Positions 13,710-26,531 of a DNA stretch of 64,000 bases are shown one piece after another; within the stretch, counting starts at the first letter, position 1, and the number at the start of each line of letters is the position of its first letter. Origin of the DNA: Trichinella spiralis. Taxonomy: Eukaryota; Nematoda; Enoplea; Trichinellida; Trichinellidae. Position numbers and translations under genes: made by a program. The notes beneath the pieces are model-generated. The model searched no databases and was not told where the DNA came from. It saw nothing but the letters and a program-made list of their open reading frames with translations. The DNA lies in assembly GCA_000181795.3 (NCBI GenBank), contig CM012954.1:7224220-7288219 (forward strand). Direction: 5' to 3'.

Positions 13710-16700
13710 TTATTCGTCATCTTCCGCGGATACGCGCAGTGCACTTTCGGTGGCAATAATTTCTTCTAGCGCATTATCAAATTCCAAGTACTGAAATTTG
13801 AAAGGTCACATTATCGTAGATACATTAACGAATAGATTTGAATACTTTCTGCTCATTGGCATAGCGTATATGTTCTGGAGTTTTCAAATAATCTTCACCT
13901 TTCTTTTGTTCAAGCAGTTGTTCCATCTGCGCTTGTATTTTCTGTTTTTTCAATGATAACTTTTTCAATTCTTTGCTTATATCCACAATACCCTTGAATC
14001 GATTTTCATAAATTCACGTTTTCCCGGTTAACTTTTTAACAAAAAGAAAAAGATGCGCATATAGTGCACAAATGGATAGTTAAATGCTATTACTGAATTA
14101 CTAACTCTCTTCTCTTCGAATGGAAGAAACGTAAGTTTCCCATTTCAGCTATGCAAATTCTGTCTATCATTTAGAATAACAACACTGCTACACTGACTGA
14201 TTTGAATTAGACATTTGCAGTCGATTGAAAGTAAATAAACAGACATACCTCTATAGGTAAGATAATTCGGCATTTATCGGAGACAGGAAACCTTACGCAT
14301 CCTTTGAGAGGGTATTCATTCGAATTTATTTTCACCAAATTACAGATAGACAATACGGCAATCATCTCTGCGCAACGTTTCAAATCGTCAGCTACTTCTG
14401 AATCATTGCTGAGCACGTATACTACATGAATAAATGGAAATTAATAATTATAATCATCATCATAAATATATATATATATATACATACTACAGTCAAGCTT
14501 TGTTTTTGCGGTAAGGTCAAAACTAGCTCTTAACGAACGAACAGCCTTCACTACAGACATTGCAAACTGTATCCGATTGTCCACTGTTGTATCTGCCCAG
14601 TTGTACTAAGAATTAAAAAAAAATCCTCTTTTCAAACATTTTCTTTCTAAATTAGGGCTCTATCTTCTTTTTACTTGTTCTGATTCTGGATAAGGTGCAA
14701 CACAAATGCTCAGTCTGTTGTCATGGCTACCAGCGGGGAGTCTTTGCCAAAGTTCTTCAGCAATGAATGGCATAAATGGAGCTATAAGACGTAATGCTGA
14801 ATCCACACAAAAACAAAGCACTCTTTTCGTAGCAGATTGTACTTCCGGATCTGCGTCTCTCATCACTGGTTTAATGCATTCCTAAACAAACAACGAAAAA
14901 AAATGTAATATTTCTAAAATAATATAGAACATATTTAATTACAAGATAAACATCGCATAGCTCGTAAAGCCAGAAATTGTAGCATGCCGTGGTAGCTTTG
15001 CTGAATTCATAGTTTTCAAATGCATCATTGCACAAACGAACCGCTGTTGACAGTCTGCTCAAAATCCATAAATCTACTTCTGTTGCCATTTTGTTAACCT
15101 ATAATATGCACATACGTGCTTATTTCTCTGATTTGAATTCAGTAATCTCATACTTTAAATTCAGGCTCTGCTTTAAAATCCTTGCCCAGCGTCATCATAA
15201 CAAATCGACAAGCATTCCATATCTTATTGCAAAAATGTCTGTAACCTTGAATACGCAGCACATCAAGATTGATATCTCGTCCTGAACAAAAATAAAAAAA
15301 TAAGCTTGCATTTCGGTTTTAAGTATAATCACCCTGAGCCGCATATGCGCATAAAGCAAATCGCAAAGCATCAGTCCCACATTCTGGAATACCGTTTGGA
15401 TAATCGCGCTTTTGACCTTCCTTAGCACGTTGCACTTCAGCTGGGTCAAGATTGCTCGACAGTAATTTATTATGTAATTTCTATAATGTTTTTCGTTAAT
15501 TCAATTCTTCATAAGGGTTTTTGTACATGTGCGACAAATGTTTACCAAAAAGAAAATACTTATACCTCAAGACTAATGCCATTAATGACATCCAACGGAT
15601 CAATCACATTACCAAGAGACTTGCTCATCTTCCTCCCGTGGGCATCGCGTATTACCGAGTGCAAATAGATATCCGTAAACGGAAGCTTGCCTGTCAATTT
15701 CTGGCAAAGGAAAACCATTTTAGCTACCCAAAAAAACAAAATATCATATCCAGTCTCTAAAAGTGTTCCAGGATAAAATTCTTCCAAATCTTTTGTCTAA
15801 ATTCAGTACAGTTGCATATTAAAAGTCATCAAAAGCCTTCTTTTCATTGTTCGCATACCTGATTTGGCCAACCAAATATAGATATTGGAAATAATGCAGA
15901 CGAAAACCATGTGTCCAAAACATCTTCGTCTACAAATTGTTTTGCTGCGTTATACATATGTATGCTGCGTTTTGCTTTTCATACTTACCTTGATGTAAAG
16001 TAATTTCACTTTGTGGTACGTTAAATTTTTTTATAGCTTTCTGCATTGCTTCCGCTTCTGTCCTAGCAACAACCCAACTGTCGTCACATGCATCCTAGTA
16101 AGTTCAAAACATTTTAAACGAGAACAAAAAAGGTAAAAGCTATTTTGAACTTACATTTCCTTTTTCTCTACCTCTGATGCTAACGAAATATGCCGGAATT
16201 CGATGGCCCCACCAAAGCTGTCGAGAAATACACCAATCTCTGAAATTCCACATTATGCAAATGTATTAAAAATATTCAACAACAGCAATTTACCTTATGC
16301 CCGACATCCATTTATACCATGTCTTCTCATGGATATTCGGGATAATTCGCATATCACCATTTCGTACGGCTGCAGCTGCATTTTGTGCCATTTCATCACA
16401 TTTAACATACCACTGAGCTTTCAACAATGGTTCGACGATATCTTTCGAACGACTATTCAAAGAGAAACAGTTAATTTCATAAAAATAAATAAACATATAT
16501 CCTCGCACTTGCAAACTGGAACAACCATAGGATTTTCAGCCGTAGTAACAAAAAGACCAATCGCTTTCAATTCTTGAAGAACTGCTTTACGAGCGTGGAA
16601 CCGTTTCATGCCTGCAAACCGACCACACCAAGCTTCCATCAAACCTTCATCATTGATGCAAGATATAAACGGTAAATTCAACCTCTGACCAACCTCATAA

Positions 16701-18469
16701 TCATTCTGATCATGTGCTGGCGTTATTTTAACAGCTCCTATATTTTATAATTATTGTTAAAAATCATTATTATTTAAAGGTGACAACTGACCAGTGCCAA
16801 ATGACATATCTACAAATGAATGTGATACAATTGGTAACTTTCGATCTAAAAACGGATGCTGGCATTCTTTCCCAACTAAATGTTTATAACGGATATCATC
16901 TGGATGGACAGCAATAGCGACATCTCCCAGCATAGTTTCAACACGCGTCGTAGCTACCACAATTCGTTCATCTAATAATATAATTATGTAATCACGATTG
17001 AATTTAACAACAACAACAAATGTAGACACATACCGCTATTTATAACAGGATAAGCAAAATGGACCAACACTCCAAATTCAACTTGTTCATCATAGCCAGG
17101 TACAGTTAGCATTGTACGGCCTGTAAGTTCAATTTTATCCACCTAATAAAGAAAATAATAAAAATGATGGACTGAAATGAATTTATTTTCCAACACCACC
17201 TCTATATCTGATATTGCAGAACGCAAAACACAAGACCAATTTACCAAACGAACACTTCTGTATATATTTCCAGTTTCGTGAAGCCTTACAAATGCTTCTG
17301 TAACAGCATGACACATTTTCTATTAAAACGAAGAAAATAACAGTAATAAAGACCAATTATTACATCAACTTTCTAATAAATTCATACTTCATCCATAGTA
17401 AAACAAGCACGATCCCAATCAAGTGAAGAGCCGAGTACTTTTAACTGTTTATATATAGTGTCGCCTTTCCTGAACAAACATGTATAATGGTATATTACAG
17501 AACAGAACTTTGACAAAATCCAATTACTCGTTTTTCCATGACCAAACTTGTTTTAAAAATGCCTCACGTCCCAAATGATGTCGAGTTTGCTTTGATTCCC
17601 GCCAAATTTTTTTTTCAACAACAACTTGCGTTGCAATGCCCGCATGATCGCAACCAGGATTCCACAACACTGTACGACCTTTCATTCGATGCCTAAAAAG
17701 CATATACATAGTATTTTATTACGCATTTAAATTTCTGTTTAACTTGCCAACGAGTTACTGCATCTTCTATAGATATTGTCAAAGCATGGCCCAGATGACA
17801 TGTACCAGTAACATTTGGAGGTGGGATGACCATAACGAATTTTTCACTCTGCCTTCGCTTATTTATGTGCTATAAATAACGTTGAATAGCTTTTTAAAAT
17901 TTTAATTCATAAATTTGAAAACTCTCCAAAATACAAAACCAAATACCTCGAATTCGGGTTTGAAAAAGCCGCTTTTCTCCCACCAATCATACCAACAAGC
18001 TTCTACATACTTTGGGCTGTAGGATTTAGGCATTTCACAACTGACATCTAGAGTATTAGAAGTGAAAAGTTGTACAGTCCATAGAATATTTTCATTTTAC
18101 CTTTCTTTTCACCTGCTAGAGTTGGTATATCATAAGAAATTATTTCTTTTGTCTTTTCCTTTATTGGAACCTGAAACAGTTTTCATTTCAAATTAAATTT
18201 ATTTCAAATTCCACTCAAGTGAGGCAAAAGCATTCCTTCAAAACACAAAAGGTAGACATAAACATAAACGCTGCTAAGAAACTGAATAATCAATAAATGT
18301 TTACTTCAGACTTTGATTTTGCCATTTCCATCTTCTGTGCAAGCATTTGTTGTTTTTGCTGAAATTTTTCCAGTTTGGCTTGCTTCTTAGCATCCTTAAT
18401 TTTATCTTTTTCTTTTTTATTAGAAGTCGCTTCAGAATGCAGAGAATTTGCCTGATCAGGGTTTACCAT
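13710..18469 (-). CDS. vars: Cytosolic valyl-tRNA synthetase
   Basis: Class I synthetase that charges tRNA-Val with valine and edits misactivated threonine. The 1050-residue model has 23 exons: 18469-18305, 18170-18101, 18047-17947, 17869-17748, 17692-17528, 17469-17388, 17319-17200, 17142-17034, 16971-16792, 16737-16509, 16452-16294, 16239-16155, 16094-15989, 15929-15859, 15796-15566, 15480-15333, 15281-15154, 15098-14943, 14881-14675, 14605-14488, 14421-14249, 13992-13846, 13790-13710. All junctions keep phase. The HIGH motif is HLGH after [10 protein letters not shown], and the KMSKS loop is intact in [14 protein letters not shown]. Other landmarks are [13 protein letters not shown], the editing-domain [13 protein letters not shown] and [26 protein letters not shown], the anticodon-binding helical region, and a C-terminal coiled coil (exons 22-23). 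The N-terminus is a Lys-rich tail without the GST-like domain of vertebrate VARS1; nematode VARS-2/GLP-4 has the same length. Intron 4 is GC-AG. Confidence 0.97.
17693..17747 (-). other. GC-AG intron in valyl-tRNA synthetase gene
   Basis: On the minus strand the exon ends CGTTG and the intron begins GCAAGT, ending TTTTTAG before GCATCG. Only this junction restores TRWHRMKG, the family sequence after the HIGH-motif exon. The next possible GT donor, four bases further in, would break the frame. GCAAGT is the usual donor of GC-AG introns handled by the major spliceosome. Confidence 0.85.
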
Positions 18470-19552
18470 AGTGAAAATAACAAAAAATTACACAGTATCC
18501 AAGTGAAATCAGTTATGGAATAGATGATTGTAAATACAGAATTAATAGGCAGCAGGTACAAATTTAATAAATGATAAAATACTATAAAATAAATGCAGCT
18601 ATACATTTTTAAGCACTAAGCTATTTTAAATTTGGTTTTAGATAAAAAATCAAAATTTATTGATTGTAAAGCGTTTTTCTAACAACCAAGTTTACAATTT
18701 TTCAATATCATTTAAGCAAATAAGTGAAATTAACAGTATTTTCAAAATACATAAGTGTAAAATACACAACTCATTTCAAAAATAAAAAATATATACTATT
18801 TAAATTTCAATAAAATATATTTTTTATTGATTATAAAGTAAAAATGAAAATTAAACAGCAAGTAAACTGTAGTTCTGTAACTGTAGTTCAAAACTTGCAA
18901 TACGACTAAATTGAAATTCTATCTAAAATTCAATGTCTGATCAAAATATAACTGAAATATAATTCAAAATGAATGAAAACAATAATTTATATATTTTGGA
19001 AACCAACAATAAAAATATATTAACAGCTTATTTAAAACCAAAATTCACAGCATCAACGTAGACAAAGTTCACAGTTTAACGCAAAAAATAAAATAATAAA
19101 TAATGTTTTAATTATTAATAAATAATTAATATGGAATTCATTAATTTTATATCATTTTTATTTGGTAAATGTAAGTAGTTAAGTAGATGAAAATCAATTT
19201 TATTTACAGTAAAATATTTTTTGAAGAAAAATATTGTTAAGCATTAAAATACTCTGTTTATTAATATTTGATTATTTTAAAATTCGAAAATATGGAATTT
19301 TTATTTAACTTTCATACAGACTTAATTTTTTTTATTTCAATGGATTATTGATAACGCTTTATGATATCGTGCTGCAACCTGCGCGCGGCAATCTTTGACT
19401 GGAAATGACACAGTAGTGTGATGGTGGGGTTGTCGATTGAATTTGCATTTTCTGCTTTGAGCCTGCAAATATTTACCATTACTTATGTTTTCAGTTGCTT
19501 AATTTTCTTGTTTGTTTGCAGTTTTGGATAACACTGTTCGCCATTGTTAACG
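18470..19552. promoter_or_regulatory. Shared intergenic region between two divergent genes
   Basis: The synthetase runs left from 18469 and the acidic nuclear protein runs right from 19553, leaving 1.08 kb. The part from 18480 to 19340 is extremely AT-rich. The last 200 bp are more GC-rich (TGCGCGCGGC near 19380) and contain TTTGCAG at 19515-19521, a possible splice acceptor 31 nt before the start codon. Confidence 0.5.
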
Positions 19553-21491
19553 ATGGAAAAAAATAACGCCCGAAAATATCATAAAGGCAATGATTCCAGT
19601 GGAAGTGAAGAATCAGACATTAGAAGCGTGAGTTGCTTATCTGTTATTTTTTATTGACTTAATAATAGCTAATTAATTAATTTACTTGTTAAAATTTTTG
19701 TTTTTTATGTCCATTTTTACAAAAAATACACGTTATAAATTGTTTACATTTACAAGAAATTGCAAATTTTAAATATGCATCGGTTTTGATAATTAAAATA
19801 TCTTTTCTCTTACTATCAGAACATAAATTTGTTTGTTTATTGATTTATTTTTCAGCTTTATTTGTATCATTCCATACATTGATTTTTATGTTTGTTTTAT
19901 TAGCTGTGGAATAATGCCTAAACAAATTTGCATTGAATAATATTCATGCATTTCTTTTATTTCACACACTCAGTATTTACATTTCTTATTGTGATTTATC
20001 TCATCAACAGCTTATCTATCTTTGTAATTATTCAAAGTTGTGTATGCATTTGGGTATTTTATGAAAATTAATAAAATGTAATTAACTATAAATGTGGACG
20101 TAAATGCAAAGAGTGCTAGATTTGAAAACTAATTCTGTATTTATTATGACTTAGTGGTATTTATTCGTTTATTCAACGATGTTGTGATCGTTTATTCAAC
20201 GAAAATGTGACAGTAATTATATGATATGCTAAATATTCTATAGTGGTTTGTAAAGACCAATTCTGCTTGGCGAGATTTCGTTTGTAAAATATTTTGCTTT
20301 AATTATTGTTCACTATTATTTACACGTAACACTTTTGTACCGTGTCATCCCTAAGATGCGTTGTTTGATAAATGATCCCGTCGTAGGTATACTGTAGTTA
20401 TGCTGATAAGTAGGTTTGTTTTTTATTAACTTTAAGATTGCGTACGTATTTAGATGTGATTGTGTGCATTTTTATATTATGTATAATTTTTCATGTGCAT
20501 TTTATTTTTAATTTTTATGCGTTTCATTATATTTTTAGGATATTTCAGAAGAAAATTATTCACACGATGACATAGGCAGCGATAATGAGCATGCTAGCGC
20601 TGATGATGATCAACATTCAGATGAAGTTGACGACGAAAATGAACATAGTGATGATGATGGTGATGAAGATGATACTGATGATGATGATGATGTCGATGAT
20701 ATTTCTCCTCAGCCATCTCGACGTAGAAGTTTGTGCTTTTTATAGTTGTCAGTTGCTTAATTAAAAGAGAAAAGTTTAGGTGGCAGACAAACGAAAAATT
20801 CTTCTAGCACCGATAAAAAGGGAGTACGTACAAAAAGAGTTGCAGCTGCTCGAGTTTCTAGCTACGGTATAAAATTATGAATTTAATTAAATGCTATTTT
20901 GATTATCTTATTGCGTTAAGCAGTTTTGAGTAAAATATAGCTTATTACGAATAATAAATCACGGTTTTCATCTACGGGAATATTTTTTAATGCTATGTGA
21001 AATTTTTAGCAGAAGAAGCTGATTTGCAAAATTTGTCTACTGATGAAGATAGTGATGTTGAAGCATATGGTCGTAAAAAGAAATCAAATGCTTATGATGA
21101 TGACGAGTGGACAGGAGAAGATTCAGATAGTGATTTTGAAATGGAAATGAAGAAAGGAAAACCGGGAAAAAGTGGCACCAGAAGGGGTGGCGCTGTTAAG
21201 CGTGGTGTTGGACGTCCAAAGAGAGCTACTGCACGTCGTGGATCGGCTTCTAAACGGGCAAGTGTGAACGACTCGGATGAAGGTCTTTCCAATGATTCTG
21301 ATAAATATATTCCTCGACCGAGCAAACGTCGTCAGGTAGCTTCTGAATCTTCAGAAAATGCATCTTGCTCTCCTGATGACGTGCCTGATTCTCACAAAGC
21401 GGTAAAATTATCCAGTTTTATTTCTTGTATATTTATGTGAGTATGTTTGTGCGTATATATTTCTTTTCAGATAGACTCCTTTGAAGAGTAA
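19553..21491 (+). CDS. Acidic nuclear protein with AT-hook-like motif
   Basis: A 254-residue protein from five exons (19553-19627, 20539-20728, 20780-20866, 21010-21401, 21471-21491), all in phase. Residues 25-88 are an Asp/Glu/Ser/His stretch. Next come a short basic linker, a second acidic block (YDDDEWTGEDSDSDFE), and a basic block with GVGRPKRATARRG, whose GRP core is the AT-hook signature. A Ser-rich tail with casein-kinase-2-like sites ends in IDSFEE. The pattern of acidic blocks plus a GRP motif resembles NUCKS1-type DNA-binding nuclear proteins, but I cannot show homology. A role in chromatin is inferred from composition only. Low-complexity sequence makes family assignment unsafe; the gene itself looks real because every splice junction keeps phase. 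Confidence 0.75.
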
Positions 21492-22513
21492 AGCAATGAA
21501 GAAATTGAATTTCAGTGGATGGATATGGTGGCTGTTCAGTTGCGGTTACCAGTTTACGCAGTTAGGTTATCGAAATCGTATTTTTTTAATGGTCAAAATT
21601 GTATTTTCAACATATACTTTGTTTTTTCTCATAGATAGTGCTTTATAATTGGCACATATTCTTATTATTAAGCTATTTTGTTAAGCTTTTTTATAATGAT
21701 ATATGATGATCATATATTTATTATTTTCCGCTGAAATCTATTTTATTCGAAACATCGAAACGTCATAAATGAAGCCAAATGTTTGAAATACATGCATTCT
21801 CATTAATAGAGTAGTACAGTTCATATGTGGCGTTATGTTGTACAATGAAAGTTCATTAGTAAATTATATTATTATTGCTATTATTTTTTATTATGTTCCA
21901 AATCGTAACTTATCCTATGAAACTATGAACAACAGCATAGACATACTTCAGCATAAAGCATTTGTTACAAGCACAGTTATTTGCTTAAGTACATTTGACA
22001 GAAATTTTCAAAAAAGATATTAAGAAACGAAATCGACTAAGCATTATGTCATTAACGCTTTGTATGTGGTCTTAATGATGTATGCATTTCCATTTCGCAA
22101 TTAATTTTCAAAAGTGAACTTTAACTGTTGTGTGGTTATTTATTTAAAATGCAGTAGTGAGTATTTAACTTTAAAATCTGCAAAAAATGGTAAGTAGAGT
22201 TTAGTCGATGTATGTGTATGATAAGGGGCTTTAAATTTTGACATCATTATGAAATTCAGGCAAATGTCTAAATATATATGACTCATACTTAATTATAAAT
22301 AACATTTACAGTAGGTAAACTTTAAGGAATGCTTGATGTATAATAAAACTAGTTATGACACATTGACCTGTGTAGAAGGATTCCTTGGATGACTAATAGT
22401 AGCGCTGTGAAAGGAAATTTATTATTTTGTTTAATTTTTATATTAATTTTAGCGTTTAAACAATAATATATATATATTATTATTATTATTATTATTAATT
22501 ATTTAATTTAGAA
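21492..22513. other. Intergenic region between nuclear protein and BAG2 genes
   Basis: AT-rich, no supported gene. It ends with a TA/ATT repeat at about 22465-22500 followed by TTTAATTTAG, which is a splice acceptor three bases before the BAG2 start codon. Confidence 0.6.
22465..22500. repeat. TA then ATT simple repeat
   Basis: TA units pass into about eight ATT units directly upstream of the acceptor before the BAG2 start. Confidence 0.8.
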
Positions 22514-23582
22514 ATGTCAACTCGTGAGCGGAATGTTCCAATCAACATCATGCGTAAATCGTCAGTTGAAGAGATCAGCGATAGAATTGTTAATCTGCTG
22601 GATGAGATTGAAAAGCGCATTGAATCTTTGCGTGAAACTGCTACAGTGATGGAACAGGAGAAAGAGAACATTATTGAAATGCTAAGCACCGTACAAATGA
22701 ATAAAGATTTACTCAAATTGAATCAAGGTATAATGAGGAGTTGTTATTTATTTTCGTATAATATGAATAGTTCCATATGGTGCAGGTGCATATTTGGATG
22801 GCATGTATGCGTTGTGGATAATATTGTTTTATTAATTTTTTTTTGTTATAATATGTTCTATTTGTGCTTTTCAGGGGAAAAGGATGATATTGAAGCGACG
22901 GCGAATCGCTTGATAAATCGCTGTCGTGCCGTGCAGGTGAGTGTTGCCACGATCCGAAATTCTGAACAAGCTAAAGCATTGGAAATTGTTAACGAAAAAA
23001 TTGAAGATCTTTTGAAGAAAATGCAAGAAGATATCAACATGTCAAGACAGGTGAAAGAATTTTTAGTTTTGAAATTACTTATAATTATTTTGTTACGATT
23101 TACTTTTTTAATGAGGCAAAAGTGAAAAACGAAAAGCAGTTTTTATGATTTTTTTGTGTATTTGATTCACGTTGTACGAACAGAAGTGGTAAGCATAGTT
23201 GTTTGTGAGTCTGTGGAGCTTTGTTTTATGTTTAATTCATTCAGTTTGTAATTACATCGAATGATGTAAAGTTTAAGTGTTAAAAAAAACAAATTTGTAT
23301 GAATGTTTATTATTTATTTGTGCAATGTGATTGAGTTTGTTTTGTAAATATGAAGCGATAGCAAAAACAATGCGATTGATTTTTAATTTCAAATTGTAGA
23401 CGTGCCAGACTTATTTGAACGCTTGCAATCCGGACAGTCCTAATGGACCGATTGATCAGAAGTTTCAAGCAAATTTGATCGAATGCACTGCTGATGATCA
23501 GAAGAAAATTCGACGCCGTCTGGAACAGTTGCTCAACTTAATCGAACGATCTGAGAAAACCATCGGCCAAGCATCGTTGTGA
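22514..23582 (+). CDS. unc-23: BAG2/UNC-23 family Hsp70 co-chaperone
   Basis: A 190-residue protein in three exons (22514-22727, 22875-23050, 23400-23582) with phases that agree. BAG2 proteins bind the Hsp70 ATPase domain as nucleotide exchange factors and restrain CHIP-dependent ubiquitination. C. elegans UNC-23, the BAG2 homologue, keeps body-wall muscle attached. Family landmarks: a predicted coiled coil with SLRETATVMEQEKENIIEML (residues 37-56), TANRLINRC, VSVATIRNSEQ, and the C-terminal BAG region with GPIDQKFQANLIEC and DDQKKIRRRLEQLLNLIE. Human BAG2 is 211 residues, so this is near full length. A TTTAG acceptor sits immediately before AAATG, so upstream coding exons or a spliced leader are possible; nematode UNC-23 has a longer N-terminal extension. 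A poly(A) signal lies at 23868-23873. Confidence 0.93.
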
Positions 23583-23867
23583 CGATTGGTCGGTTTTCAA
23601 GCGCCATTATTGCTGCTGAAAAATGTGTGAAAAAATTTATAGCGATTTTACGATGTAGCTGTTTGCAGGTTAGAAGGAAAAAAAAGAAAAAAGTGCAACA
23701 ATTATGGAGTTTTGCACGCTTTTTGCAAATGTACCATACCTACAGCTTCGGGTGTGGACGAATTTTATTGCCTACCGTACGGCCAAATATGTTGGTTGCG
23801 GGTCCGGTTTGATCGTTGCCTTATTTCGTTCAGTTGATGATTTCTTATCAAAAAGTAGTCAAGTATT

Positions 23868-23873
23868 AATAAA
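23868..23873 (+). terminator. Probable poly(A) signal, BAG2 gene
   Basis: AATAAA about 285 nt after the BAG2 stop. The Stum-like gene on the other strand ends at 23931, so the two transcripts end almost on top of each other. Confidence 0.6.
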
Positions 23874-23930
23874 AATTTTCCAATCTTAACGATTGATTTG
23901 TCATTGAAAAGAAAATTTATGTACATTCGT

Positions 23931-26531
23931 TCATTTATTTTTAAAAAACAACTTTATCCTGGTGCATATGCTTGACTTTTGTGGTTTCATTTTCTGCTCT
24001 TCACCAGGCACATTCGACGTCACTGGTGAAGTTGTTGACCCGTTTGGCTGCAAATGAAGCACTTCGGAGAATACTTTACCGCCGATTGAAATGTTCTCGC
24101 CATTTGCTTTGTCCATGAATTGCAATACTGCTTTTTGACGACGTAACATTAGCGTCCTGCGGTATGTCACTAAATCACACAAATTATTGAAACCAGACCG
24201 CAGCAGTTGAAATTTATAAACATATGTGATTTAATCTTTTAACTTTTTAAACTTCAGAATGTTAAAAAATGAAATAATTTTTCGAAAAGAAAAACAACCT
24301 ATGAGAATTGTAACAAAATATCCAATTTATCAGTTTCAGTTTTTTTTGTTTGTCCACTTAGTAGTTGAAGATGAATTTGAACGTGTAAATTTAAATTTAT
24401 TTAAAACTTTCTGAAAACACTCGCTAATTTTTTTCATCGACAATGCCTGTTACGTTTCCTCCATCTTATATTCTGCTAAATGACAACAATTTTAACTCGG
24501 GTTATTTATAATTTTATTCCTGCATTACTCTTACTGTAATACACGTATTAGTTTTCTTAACTAATTAGAGTAATGTTTCATTTTTTCAGACAGTTTACAA
24601 TTGAAAATGAAGTACATAAACACTTCATTTCCATATTGTTCTATTTAAAGTCAACAAGTTGACTATTAATTGCATAATATCAGTTTATTTTACAATAGTG
24701 AAGTTTTAATGATAAAGTTACTGCACGTATTTCATTATTTGCATTAAAATTTTCAAGTAATGTTCTATTATTTTTTCCATTTTTTCTAGAACTTGTAAAA
24801 ACCGATAACATGAACCCCACAGTTGAAGAGAATGAACACCGTTGTGGCAGACAATCTAGCAAGGAACTTGACAGAACTTGAACATCAGTGAAAACTTTTT
24901 GTAGAACAAGGAATGAAGGCGGGAAGAAGTTGCGTGCGTTGGTCGGCGGTCGGAACGAGTGAATGGTGATTTTGGCGCACACGAATGCATACCCTTGTTG
25001 CCCACACCCTTTTATCTGTATTCACATATACGAATATATCATAATAAAGTGTAGATGCAACAAAAGAATGCTACACCATGGTTTATTGTGCATATTCTGA
25101 GCCGTCAATTTATTTGGTATAGCAGCGTGCACTACTTCAACATGGTCATTTTTCAAACCGTAAGTACAATTTTCTTCGTGCATGCCATTTGATTTATTTA
25201 TAAAATGTTTGGTTGTGCGCTTTATGTTGATTCAGATTCTGAGCAGCAAAAGTTGAAAAAGAGAATTAGGAAAAGTTTTGATTCAAAAAATTTTCAAAGA
25301 TACTTATGTGTCTGTGTGTGTTTGTGTCTGCGCGGGAATAGTACTGAATAGGAAGGAAACGAGAGTGTTAATTAGTTTTGTTTGTTTATGAATAAGGATA
25401 TGAGTATGTTATTTATTGAACAATTTGAATATTGTGTAGTTCAACATATTTTATTAATGATTTGAAATGATCGAATTTCTAATTGTTTACTGAAATGACA
25501 GAAATATTACATGTCTAACGTTGACTGAAGTGCTCTTTTTACATATGCTCAACTGTAAGCAAGCAGCAAATCAGAAAACCAATCGTTCCTTGTGAAAATT
25601 GATTTGCTAAAAATTATTTATGTATTGTGAAATTATGAAAAAAAATTGAAGAAAACAACAGCTTTTTTATATCTTCAACATGACACTCACGCGTATGAAA
25701 TGTCGAAGAATAGTGTGTGAAAATTGGATGTGTGTTTTTGTCTTATTAATTAGTCATTTTATCTGCACATTATACTCAGTATTAATGTACTTGTAATTTG
25801 AAACAAGAAGAGAATATTTTTTACATATGAAAATGGTCAACTTACTTGAATGCATTATAAATAGTCCGCCCCAAGCGATGCTCCAGAACCAACCAATGAG
25901 GAAGAATGTAACAGTGGCAAATTGAGAAACGCCAACGCAACAATTGATCAACATGGTGAGCAAGGTTCGAGTTTCTCTGACTTCAAGACGTGGTTGACCA
26001 ACCAATAGAATTGCCATACCGGCCAACACGGTTCCTTTGAATGGTGTCTCTTTTAAAGCATGCTAATTTTGATTGGGACAGCTTACCGGAGCCAGGCAAC
26101 AGTAGATTCAGCAAAAAGCATACAATCGCTATTGGCAAAGGCAAGAATGGAATGGCAGCGTAGATCAGTGATTCATTGATTGCTTTACGATCTCTGGCTG
26201 TTTGGGTAATGCTGGCTGGCTTTGCTTGATTTTCTTCAACAGTTTCGCCAATTTGCGTATGATTCGTATGTACAGGATCGACAACGGTTACCATCAGCAC
26301 GGGATCGGTGGGATTTTTTTGAAAGTTCGTTCCACGCGATGTGGCACTGCCTACTGTAGTTGTCGGTAGTGGTGGATGATTAGTCGACAGCGATGTGGAA
26401 CAGCCATCTTTTGACAAATACAACTCGCCACTTTGGGTTAGCTCAGCCGCGGCTACTTTAGCGGACGATTGTTTAACTTTGTTAAAGCCGAATCTCAACG
26501 CTTGTTGTAAAGCGTTTGGTGTTGGGACCAT
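23931..26531 (-). CDS. SPEC3/Stum family membrane protein
   Basis: A 290-residue protein from exons 26531-26087, 26034-25846 and 24169-23931, in phase at both junctions. Drosophila Stum is needed for mechanical sensing in proprioceptive neurons; SPEC3 is a ciliary protein in sea urchin. Residues 1-120 are a Ser/Thr/Pro-rich cytoplasmic-looking region. The conserved domain is at about 121-212: IPFLPLPIAIVCFLLNLLLP, then GSGTVLAGMAILLVGQPR, then INCCVGVSQFATVTFFLIGW and FWSIAWGG, giving two to three membrane segments. The C-terminal 80 residues are polar with a basic end. The first ATG in the exon is at 26531; the frame is open about 20 codons further up, so an upstream exon is possible. Intron 1 is 52 nt but intron 2 is 1.68 kb. 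The last sense codons and the poly(A) hexamer overlap. Confidence 0.88.
23934..23939 (-). terminator. Poly(A) hexamer overlapping the end of the Stum-like CDS
   Basis: The CDS ends with AATAAATGA, so AATAAA lies inside the last codons and touches the stop. If used, cleavage would fall 10-30 nt past the stop. No better hexamer was noticed just downstream. Confidence 0.45.
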
